A stretch of 64,000 bases of DNA from Oasisia sp. SBJ-2009 (Eukaryota > Annelida > Polychaeta > Sabellida > Siboglinidae): the NCBI GenBank assembly GCA_964017155.1, contig OZ024854.1, positions 21,119,869 to 21,183,868 of the forward strand, written 5' to 3'. Under the pieces are notes generated by a model. The model made no database searches and was not told the origin of the DNA. It saw only the letters and a program-made list of their open reading frames with translations. The position numbers and the translations under genes were made by a program. This document shows positions 39,001 through 51,000 of the stretch, piece after piece; positions within the stretch are counted from its first letter, which is position 1; every line of letters begins with the position of its first letter.

Positions 39001-42000
39001 TTTGCTGTCACTTGCAGGAGATGGTGTCAGCCAAGCAGCCTCCCAGCTTCTATCTCAACAAACTACGAGCCTATCTCGACCCGTCGTCATCCAAAAATGC
39101 CAAGGTAGGTTTTGCTCAAAAACATTTTACATCATCTCTACCACTTAAGGCCGCATCAGCAGGATCATCTCTGTGATAGTGGCTGTCATAAACCAAAATA
39201 TACAATTACTCATAATTAAAATAATTCAGTGATCAATTATTGATAAATAATTGTTTTTATCGGTATCTGCAGCTTTTTGCATCATAAACCTGTTTTCACC
39301 GAGCTGTAGATGGATTATAACTTTTTTCTTGGATTTACCACCATGTGGTATACACTGTGAGACCACAAACTGTGAATGACCTTTATCCAGTGCATGTGTG
39401 ACCCCTGTTCTAGGTACGTCATTTGTCATCACCCATATTTAGTAGTGGTTTTGGTGTTGACCTAAAGTCCTGGTCTGAACCAGTGTTGACAAATACATAG
39501 TCCAGTTGGTTGTGACACAGACATGAGTGAGTTATCCTGTTACTTGTTGGAGACTGTGTAGGAGATCATGTTTCATCCCCTGACTGTTCAAAGATTCTGT
39601 TTTTGTCCTTGTGACTTCCTAAAAGGTCGTTTTTATCCCCTAACATTGTTATAGATTAAGTTTTCAGCCCAGGAAAGTGTTATAGTTAACTATCATGTTT
39701 TCATCCCTTCGCAATGCTGAACTCCCTCGACTGTGTCAAGAGATCATGTTTTAGGCTGTCAAGCGTTTGAGGATCATATTTTCATCCACTCTATGTGAGG
39801 GTTGCAGACTATCCACCCTGTGTGATCAGAGATCATGTTTACTTCACTTGCTCTGTTTGCCTAGTCCAGGACAACGTCCGGGTCAACTAATAAATTACCA
39901 AGTGTAATTATACAAAGGAATTCCATAGTGCACAAGGTCTGGTAATCCACATAATTTGACACCATATGGAACTTAACACTCCAATATCTCTGCTGACATT
40001 CTTATGATCGCAGTCGTTTCTGTGTAGCTGTGTCCGCTGCATAAGATGTCTAAGTTTTGTACTTCATCAATATTTTGTTTTATATGTCAGTGTATATATA
40101 GAGTTAATATAACACAGTAAGCTTTTCACATATGTCAGAGGCACTGAACATCAGTGTAAAAACAAAAGGATTTAGCTTAACTTGATATTTAATAAACACC
40201 TTAAACGTGTACTTGGTATGACCACAAGTTTATATCACAGAGTTCTTGTCAAAGTTATCATACAGTCCATGCATATTTTGTAGATCCTGTGACTGTCATG
40301 CTCACAAGTATTGTACAGGTGTTGTCATATAGACCATTCAAGATTCTATTACTGTGTCAGAATCGTGTTAAAATAAAGAGGTTTGCTGTCTGTATCAGCT
40401 GTCTGTTTGCCTGGTCTAAATGTGGATTTGTCCTCCGTGTAGCAATTGTTTCAGCTTCTGTCTCGGCAGGAAGCAGCTTCATGTTGGTAAATTACTGGGA
40501 GACATTTCACACAGGTTTGGTCTCCTGGTTCCTCCCCTATGTGGCACATTGACAGCACTGCCATTGAGACTGAGACAGGTTCCTCAGGTAGCTAGCTACC
40601 TCTGTGGCAACTCTATCAGTGCAAAAAGTAAAAGCTATTAGTCTTTTGGGTTATTTTTATCTTGCAATATAATTTTTTATCAACATTTCTGGCCGAAATC
40701 ATTTCCCCGCAATCATCTCCCCAAATATGGTGATCTTTGGACCCAGTCACTGAGTAACAGCTGCAATGTCCAACCAGCCTAGACATCTTACTTTTGACAT
40801 ACATAACATTGTAACATTGTATATACTGTATTTCTTTAGTTTTTAAAGTGTGCAAACCGTAAAATAAATGTTTTGGCAAATAGCAGATGAACACATCTGT
40901 TTTAAACAGGAAGTTTGTGTGAGTCAAGGACTACATGGTATTGTTGCGTTGTCAGACTTTGTAGTGTCCTTGTCAACAAACCTTTCCGTTTAGTGCCATG
41001 TGGTTGTGACAACAGCCCCTGTTTGTCTGGGATAGACAGGGAATAGGGATGGGGGGGGGGGGTGTAGGGACCAGGGCACATGTGGTGTTACCTGTCCACC
41101 TCCTTGTCTGCCCAGGCCTTCCCCCAGGTAGGTAGGTGTTCAGGCAGTGTAGCCCCAGGGCACACAGGCTACTGCCAGATCTGTGGGCACACAGGAGGCC
41201 TTGCCATGGTCCTAGGGAAGTATTCCCAGGTGCTAATAGTAACACCACATGACATTACCATACAGAAGATTTGTGGCAGCCGGTAGAGCAAAAACAGAAT
41301 CTCACTTAGTAATCAATTGATATGAAATGTGTAGAAAGCAGTAATAGAGAACTGGTGATAAGCTGCAGGCCCCATAAGGCTGGGTACAGCTACAGTCTCT
41401 CAGTTCCTGGCCCTCCAGCAAGGAAGGAAGGAACTAGTTGAGCCACTTATCTTCTACATAGTTAAATTAATAGTCATATGTGTTTATTTTCTTACTCATC
41501 CTGGGCGTCTCTGTTAATATTTGTAGTATGTTCTGAGGTTGAGTGTAGGTTCGTTGGATTAGACCCCTGGTGTGTGAGTGGCCTGTAGGTGGACTACAGG
41601 CCAAGAGTAGTTCAAGGCAATTACCCACACATAACTGTGGACCCGTACAAATAGGACAGGAAACATTCAAAAGTAAAAAAAAAACTCTACGTTTAATTCC
41701 CTACCATGATGAATCTCTGTCCTGGGTTATGCAAAGGTGAACGGAAATGTTTTTCCAAAATTCTAAGTACTTGCGACAAATGTTAAACAATGTACCATCA
41801 TGACACATAAGTGATGAATAGTTTTTATTTAAAAAATTTGGTCATGTAAAAAGCGTTTTGAGTGGGTGCTAGCCGCAGATGTTGAAAAACCACTATAGTG
41901 CACAAGAACACCACCACTAAACATCACCACTACAAGCCATGTGCGCTTTTGCAGACATATGATGTAGATTTTTTAAACGCAGTTCTTACATTTGTTGAAT

Positions 42001-45000
42001 AAAAGTAAAACATTGTACTCTTGCACATACAGACAGACAGTACAGTTCCAGGTGTGACAGAATCTAGCATAAACTGTCAGGACTCGGGCTGCAAGTACAG
42101 TGTATGGAAACACCGGGACGGTAACAAACTGGCCTTTTTGAACTTTTTATGATATTTCAAAGTGCCTTTTTAGAATAAAAACAACTGCAGATTATTTTTA
42201 CAGACACTATTTGTTGTTGCCCACCATGCATGCATGACCTGTAGTGTTCTTTTTATTGTCCATAGTATGAATTGTGTATATGGCAAGTGTTTATAACAGG
42301 TATCTACAGCGAATTTATTATGAGTGTTATACTATGTCCAAGTATACGTGAGTTATTTATACGTTGGCCAAAGACAAGTATAACTTCATTCATCTTAGGC
42401 GTCTGTAGTAGCAGGTGAAAGTAATATGTTAGGCAGTCATTATAACACATTACGTAAATTTTATATTATAATGATCGAGTACCAATTCCAACAATATAAA
42501 TATTGGTTTACATTATTATTGTTATTAATGACATACAGCTATGTTCAATTTATAAGCTTTCGTAAGCGTGCAACTAATGTTTCTGAAACTAATGCCACAT
42601 TAACACTACGTGATGTTGAGTGACATCGGCACTAGCATTGCACGACCTGTGTACTGCGATCCCTGCGACCTTTTGTCGTTGCCTACCTACCTGCCGTATG
42701 CTTCCTGTTGACTAACCGCCTTCTGTATGTCTGTCAAGTTTGGCAAGTCGATAAGGCTCGGCAGAACATCGTCATTCCGATTCCGACGCGGATCCCGCGT
42801 AAGTCTACGTTCTTCTTTGTGCTGCTCACTGCCAGTGCTGCCACCACGTGGCCAGCACAAGCACTTGCTTCGCTTTGATGACAATTCGTTGACAGCTCTG
42901 TAGGTCTAGTGACACTTTTAGAGGAATTTTTGGGGAATAAGGTATATCTTTATCTTTTTACATGTCTTTCTCTAGATCTGTGTGCAGTCTTCTACATAGG
43001 ACGTAGAATAATATATTTAAAATAATTAATTCTTAGAAATAAGTTATATATGTTAGTAAATGATGTAGAAACTGTCATATTATTAATTAAAAGCATAACA
43101 ATTATTTCAAAATCATGTTTGACAACTTTAATAGGCTATAGCCCTTTCAAATTTCATGGAAATCACTAAGTTGATTAATTAATAAAGTCTGGCCAGTTTA
43201 TGATAAAATCCTGTTATACAACTGTTCACACATGTTGCTAATTCAAATGTGTAAATGAACCTATTTTGATAACATAAATTGCCCATTGTCTGTTTTATTT
43301 TGTATGTATTGGCATGAGTCTCATGTTTACTGTATGCACAGGAAAACAATTTAGAATTATCTAGTTAGAAGAATGAATATTTGTGGAATAAATCTCATAG
43401 TTGCTGAGAAATGGTTTATGGGGTAGTAGACTGTATTCTGTCCTAGTGAATGTAGTTGGTCTGTGGAACTCGTGGAGAAGAAATGGTCTCACTGACACTT
43501 GAGATGGTCTGTGGACCATGCAATTTCGCTGGATCAACTCTGACACCGTCACACAGAGTGTCTTGGTCTGACGTGGTTTTGTTTCGGTGCTGTCTCTCTC
43601 AGTAGTTTCTCATAGTTCTACAGCTGCCAGAGTTTGTAGTTGAAGCCTCTTCCTCACCGTTCTCAGGGAGTAAGTACTCAGTTAGTTGTAGTGTCTGCTG
43701 TGTTCCACACAGGTGAAGTATCTGCCAGCTCACATGAAGCCCGGCTTACAGTTACACATTCGGTCGTTAAATGGCTTCCTGTCCTAAACACATCATAACC
43801 TGACTCATGAGGAAACACCCCTCACCTCACTGATTGTCACATATATATATATATAGTTACACACTTGCAGTTTGTAGTCTTCAAATATTATAAAACATTC
43901 TTTGATGTGTTTAGTTCAGACCCTATTACAATAATGTGTACCATATATTTTGAGACAAATATAATGTAAAACAATACCCTAATAGTACATAGTTATAAAA
44001 CGAAGCATATATGTGTGATTGCAGGCAACTGCCAGAACTGAGACTGAGAACTTCCTTAATTTGACCTGGAAGCTCTGCCTGATTTATATTTACAGTACTT
44101 ACCAAATTGCTGTCACAATAGTAGTAATTATTGTGACTAGGTTTGAATTATATATTTAAGTATTTTTCTCTTGCATGTGTCTACGTGCTGACTGCCCTCT
44201 GGTGGGAAATGTTCTCCTCAGTGAGCAGCCCTTCTGTAGGTGTGTCCAGCTGGCCACTGTCTGGGCCTGGCGCAGTCTAGTTCCCCTCTGCCCTACTGTG
44301 TCCACAGGCTACACCTGCCAGAGTCTCACCTGAAACCATCGTCCCACATTGGTTTCCCTCAGGCACACTCATGGTTATGTCATGTAAACAGTTTGTCAAT
44401 TTACAGAAACATATTTGATCATTCTCTCACAAGAATCGTGCAAGTAACTTCTTAAATATTGGCTGCTGCTTGCATGTTTTATACCTGAAAAATACTTTGC
44501 ATTGCTATCTTCCATGAATAAGTTTCCCACATAACTTTCACATGTACTGCATGGTGCATGTATGTGCATTTGTAAGTGCATCCTTTCTAAGAGAAAAATT
44601 TGATGATCCAAACAGAATTAATAAAATAATAAGAACTAATATATAGCGTTGGCGTTCACTTGATATATAATAATGCCGTATATAAAGGCATTACAGAAAA
44701 TTGCATAGATTATTTCTAAATACTCTGTAATCTTATAAGCATGTTATTGTGGAGATCTTCCAGTTGTAAAATTTCACAGACGCAAGGCCACCCACTGTTC
44801 CTGCTTCAACCACACCTCACACATTGTCTAACACACAGCACACAGCATAGTGCCAAGCACACAGCATAGTGCCAAGCACACAGCATAGTGCCAAGCACAC
44901 AGCATAGTGCCACTTGAGTGCCACTTTTGTCCACTGTCTGCTGACTCACCTTTCTACACAAGCTTGTGCAGTAGTAGCGCACACTGCAGACTATACTTAA

Positions 45001-48000
45001 TTCACCTGTGTGTCATCAAAACTGTACCGTGACAAGTGATGTAATAATGACGACAGCGACATCTGGTGAAAAGAACAGGTGAGACTCGTCATTGCTTAGT
45101 AGTAGAATGTCAGACTCGGTTGAGATGACTAAAGTTAAAACTAAGGCAATTTTGTGCACCCCTAACCCCCCAGCAGAACAGAACAAGTCATTGGCCCCTC
45201 CCAGCTGAGGTCTGCTGGTGAAGTAAAAGATCCCACACAGCCAGTTACTTTTACATGTTATCTAAACAGGGCAAACTATTCTTGCATTTTGCCACCTGTG
45301 CAATGGGAGATATACTGGACAAGTAGTATTATATGTTTGTTGTTCACCTAATTCCAGTTACGTCGGATGCTTGGCGATTCTACATCAACACAAACCCTGA
45401 GAGACCTTGAGATCTCATTACGAACTAATCACATAGAGTGAGTATCAATGTAGAGTGAGTATCAACATAGAGTGAGTATTAACCTAGAGTGAGTATCAAC
45501 ATAGAGTGAGTATCAGCCATGGCGAGGTGGCATGTGGACAAAAACATGTAACAACTATGACGTTTTGAAAATGATTGCACACATTGGCTAAATTTTGCAT
45601 CATTGAATATAAAAATGCAAACTCCTTGTTATTATATATAATATTAGTATAAACTGTTAATTTGAGTCATACTTCTGCCACTTAACAACAGTAATAAGAT
45701 CAACTTTATTGCATCCAAACTCGGGAACAAGTGAAGGGTCAGTCTCAAATCACTAAGCTGTATTAAAGATGTCAACAGATTGTTTGATATGTCAGCAATA
45801 GTCATACTGGTGCAGGCTCAATAGCTAATGGAAGAAACAAGTCATCATTGTCAGTGTGACAGGTTTCTCACGGTTGTGTCATGTTTCAGATGGGTGCGAG
45901 AGTTTCTCAATGAAGACCACCAGGGGCTGGAGGTGCTCATAGACTACCTCTCCTACACACAGATAGTCATGAGGTAAGTCACCAAGTGAGGTAAGTTTCA
46001 CACAAGGGACCATTAGGGTCTCGATGTCATTGTAGGCACAGGTAGTCATGAGGTAAGTTCCTCAATGAGGGCCATTGGCAGATTTTTCAGGTGCATTCAG
46101 TCAGAAATAATCAAATTATTTGTCTAATAATTTCACCATGAATAAAATTTAGACATTAATTTATTGGTACATGAATTAGGTAGGTTTTATTTTCACGAAA
46201 TTCTTCAGAAACAGAATGAGTGAAAATATGTTTAACTTGATGTAATCTCTGACGTTGTCACCAGGCGGCAGATGATCGAGGACGAGGCACTAGAGGGCTC
46301 TGTCGACAACGATGGCACGTGGAGCAGTAGCAGTAGTATGCGGAGTCGAAACAAGTCGGCTGGGTACGGCTCTCTGTCATCCTCCACCTCCCGCCAGCGA
46401 CGGCCCAGGATGAAACAGTCAAACTCAAAGATGAACTTCGGAGAAGCCACGGACGATGTCCACGTGTGCATCATGTGTCTACGGGCCATCATGAATCACC
46501 AGGTGGGAGACTGTTTTATTTTTTAAATTAATTTGTTCTCCACAATATGCTTGTATATTTTGCCATTTTACATGACCTCCTTTTTTACTTGTAAAACATC
46601 ATAAGCATACTGTTTTATGTATTGGTTATTTTCTTCGTTATTGAGATCCTTTTGAAGCGAAAGTAGGCAGAGTTATGAGTTAAATACTTAACTGTACTTT
46701 AATCTGATGATTTTACTTATGTGTGGTTGTTTTTTCCAGAAGTTAATGAAAGTGTTTGGTAAAGGACATGTCAGATGCAGCCACATGTATAATCAGCTCA
46801 GATAGAATGTGAAATGTTTCACAAGTAATTAATTGTTTATCTGCTAAGTACTCTCTCAATGTTGTTATATGACAGACAAATACATTGTTAATTCATCAGT
46901 CAATAACATGAAGTGTAATGTGTTTTATTGCAAACACTTACCTCAACTCTGTGACAGCACTATACCTGTCTCAACTAACTTTTGGTGGATGATATGTGTT
47001 GTGGATACAGTAGATGTCCAGCGTGTCCAGCTACTGACCATGTCTCTGTCCACTCTTGCAGTACGGCTTCAACCTGGTATTTGCTCACAAGCAAGCAATC
47101 AACAGTATAGCATTGAGTCTCAACCACAAGAGCTACAGGTAAGTGACGTGTGTCCCCAGGTGTGTTTGGTCACACGCAAGATAGACCCACACTTATTTTT
47201 TACCCACAAATTTAAGAAATTACCATCTTGCAGTCATATGTTTCTCTCTGCCTTTTAAATTAAAACAATTAGGCTGCGTAAACCTTTGACAATGTGTTTG
47301 TTTTCAGTACTACTGGCATTACATTTATCTTTTGCAAGATGTAGAAATGAAACGGTGATGTGATGTTTCCCCATCTCAACCGATCCACAACACAAGGAAT
47401 GCTGGCTTCAACATATTCTGGAGAAACGTTAATGATGCCGTGTGTTGTTCTTCACAGATATTGCTGACAGTCTGTCATGTTGTTATTGTCATGTTGTCAT
47501 GTCGTTGTTGACAGAACGAAGGCGTTGGTGCTGGAGTTGTTGGCAGCAGTCTGTCTAGTCAGTGGGGGTCACACAGTCATACTCGAGTCCTTCAGTAACT
47601 TCAAGGAGGTGAGTGAGTCACGACAACAACTAATCTTGTCTCCTGTCAACCACTGTGTTGTAGGATAACCAGATGAAGTGAAAAAGTGAACTGGACAAGT
47701 GAATTAGCAACATCAGCTAGTGAATTAGCAACATAAGCTAGTGAATTAGCAACATAAGCTAGTGATTTAGCAACATAAGCTAGAGAGATAGATTAACAAA
47801 CGTGCTAGATCAGAACACTGATGAAATGTAGCAGAAAACTGGAGAAGGATAAGTGACCTACCGTATCTTGTGATAATAGGCTTTGATTTGTGAAAAAGGA
47901 TTATTGGTCTTTGGCACTGAGGATGTTATGTCCCATTGACAGGTGCCAGTCACTATTTGCTGTCTCCTGACATGTTCCGTGATGTTTATGTTCAGCTGGT

Positions 48001-51000
48001 TATGAAGCCAGACCTTGCCACATTCTCTATGGGATGTGTGAGGCTGATTGTTGACTCTCGTGTGTCATAGGTTTGCAGTGAGAAGCATCGCTTCGAGACG
48101 CTAATGCACTACTTCAAGAACTATGATGAGTTCCACATAGACTTCATGGTGAGTGGACCTCTGCCTGCCTCTTTCCAATGCTGCACCCGTGCTCAGTCTC
48201 TGTGTACATTGTGTGTTTGTACATGATATGGCTAGGAAGCTAAGCTGCTTATTTACTGGAACCAGGTAACACTCAGTAAACATAGAGAGGTTTTATCATG
48301 CAAATATTGCAGTAGTATATTGTGTATGAAATGCACTACATGTATTTTCCTCAGAATGACCAGGATGCACTCTTGATTAACTAGAAAATGACTAAGAAGT
48401 TAGATGTTGTAGAGTGCTGACAGGCCCGTTGATAAGGACAGATGTGTGCAGACTGCCAGAGATGTACAGCAGGGACACAGGCGGGAGGGGTAGCAACAGA
48501 GAGTAACTAGAGCGAGAGCTACAACAATAGTAGGACGTCACTCCTGTACAAGGGAGCTAAAATCTATTTTAAATATGCTATATTCATTTCAGCCTGCTGC
48601 CAGGTGTGGTTTAAGATGTGGTTTGTGTCCTGTAGGTGGCGTGCATGCAGTTCATCAACATCATGGTGCACTCTGTAGAAGACATGAACTTCCGGGTCCA
48701 TCTCCAGCACGAGTTCACACTGCTGGGTCTGAATGACTATCTCGAGGTGAGGCCCCTTTATCTCAATAACTACTCATTCAGTTCATTATTGAGGTGAGGC
48801 ACATTTATGCCTGTTAACTACTGTTTCATTTAATAATCTTACCTGCCTATTTATTTTATTTGTGCAGAACATTATGATCATAATTTTAAGTATATAATAA
48901 TTTAAATTACATCTATGATTACGCAGTAATGATGTCATGTTTCATTACTTTATTTAGAGCACTAAAATAATATAAATACATAATGTGGTGCTTGATCAAT
49001 TCATTTCATTTAAACTAGACGTAATTTTGAACTAAAAAGAGACCGTCACGTCTACTTGACCGTGTCATTGTCACACCGGGTGTCGTGTTACAGAAGCTGC
49101 GTGTGACGGAGAGTGACCGCCTGTGCGTCCAGGTGAATGCGTACCTGGACAACAAGATAGACGTGGCGAGTCTGCTAGAGGACTCCGACACAAAGAACGC
49201 TGCCCTCGAACAAGTGGCGGACCTGGAGGAAGCTCTCTCACACGTATGTCCATTCCCTCACAATATTTCCATTATTTTATTTCCAATTCAACAATCCTGT
49301 GTTTTGCAATAACAATTCCTATACATATCCAAAATGTTCAAGAGTCATTTAATATTTCCTGATAAGAAAGTTTAGTATTTTCTATAGCAAAACTAATAGA
49401 TGTAATTTTTTGTCATAAATATTGTCATATATAATACTGGGCTTACATTGATTTGATTTTAGTTCATTTAGTTATAAGTATATTTAGAAAAGTTCTGCCA
49501 TGTGTTTGTTGGTTGTGTTAAATTATAACCAATTTGTTAGCATTCTTTGAGGAAACAAGACAGGACATGTTATCACCTGTGAGGTCTGATACTGTTTCAG
49601 GCAAATGAACGAGCTCAGGAAATAGAGGAGGAAGCCGTGGCCAAGATCGGTGAGTTCTACTTCTCTCACTGTTATTGTCAGTGTACCCAAAACAACTATA
49701 TTGTCATCATTATTGTGTAGTCGTCATGTCCCGTGGTTGGGTGAAGACCTCAGCTACTGCTTCCAGATCCGCCTAGCTTGCTCTAGCCTCTGCTAGGTGA
49801 CACCCGTCCAAATGTGTGTATATAATATAGAGGATTTTAATTCATAATTGTAGGCTTGTCTCATTATAAAAATCTGTGTACACATTTTATTTTGAAATAT
49901 TCCTGAGTGAAGTTAGATTTGAAATGATCGCATAGGTTTCTAAGGTATTGGTGCCAAATGATAAAGAATTGCCACTTGTAAAATGTTCACAAATCTCTTT
50001 CCACCTTTAACTGATACTCCTAGGGTGTGTTTGTTTGAAAATAATAATATAAAAACAGTTTAAAAAGTGACGTCCCTTCTACCTGTGATCTTTGTCTTCC
50101 ATATTTTTTCTAGTTTTTATTGTGTGTTTTCTGGTAACATAAAATTAATGTTATGTATCATATTATTATTGCTTTCTTTCAGCTGAGCTGGAGAAAGGTT
50201 TATCTGAAGCCCTGAATGAAGTCGACAGACTTCAGGTGAATAAACTTATTTTGTGAAATTGACAGTCTCTATATAAATGTATTTTATGATATTTTTTTTT
50301 TTCTGCCAAAGCTTAGAGAGAGAAAATAACAAGGTTTACAGATGCAAAATGTAAAAGCCCATGTATTGAAGGTAATGTACATTAGAAAGATTGTGTAGTT
50401 TCATGAAAGAAAATCTGTATTATTATAACGCTATTATTTCTACGTAGATAGATAGGCTTATTATCATAAAGTTAGCACAGTTTGTGTTATCATTAGTTGT
50501 GTGGGAGACTCAGCAGTGTGTGATGTTAAGAGTTGTATGAGATACTGGAGACTGATTTCAAGAGTTGTGTGAGAGACTGGAGACTGTGAAGTCAAGAATT
50601 GTGTGGGAAACAGGAGGCTTTGTGTTGTCAGGAGTTGTGTGAGAGACCTCAGACTTTGTGTTGTCAGGAGTTGTGTGAGAGACCTGAGACTTTGTGTTGT
50701 CAGGAGTTGTGTGAGAGACCTGAGGCTTTGTGTTGTCAGGAGTTGTGTGAGACACCTGAGACTTTGTGTTGGCAGGAGTTGTGTGAGAGACCTCAGACTT
50801 TGTGTTGTCAGGAGTTGTGTGAGAGACCTGAGACTTTGTGTTGTCAGGAGTTGTGTGAGAGACCTGAGGCTTTGTGTTGTCAGGAGTTGTGTGAGAGACC
50901 TGAGGCTTTGTGTTGTCAGGAGTTGTGTGAGAGACCTGAGACTTTGTGTTGTCAGGAGTTGTGTGAGAGACCTGAGGCTTTGTGTTGTCAGGAGTTGTGT

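Noticed and set aside
46869..47258. 129-codon plus-strand frame covering FMNL exon 7
   Set aside because: It reads exon 7 in a different frame from the FH3 protein; the phase-matched exon gives the conserved FMNL peptide.
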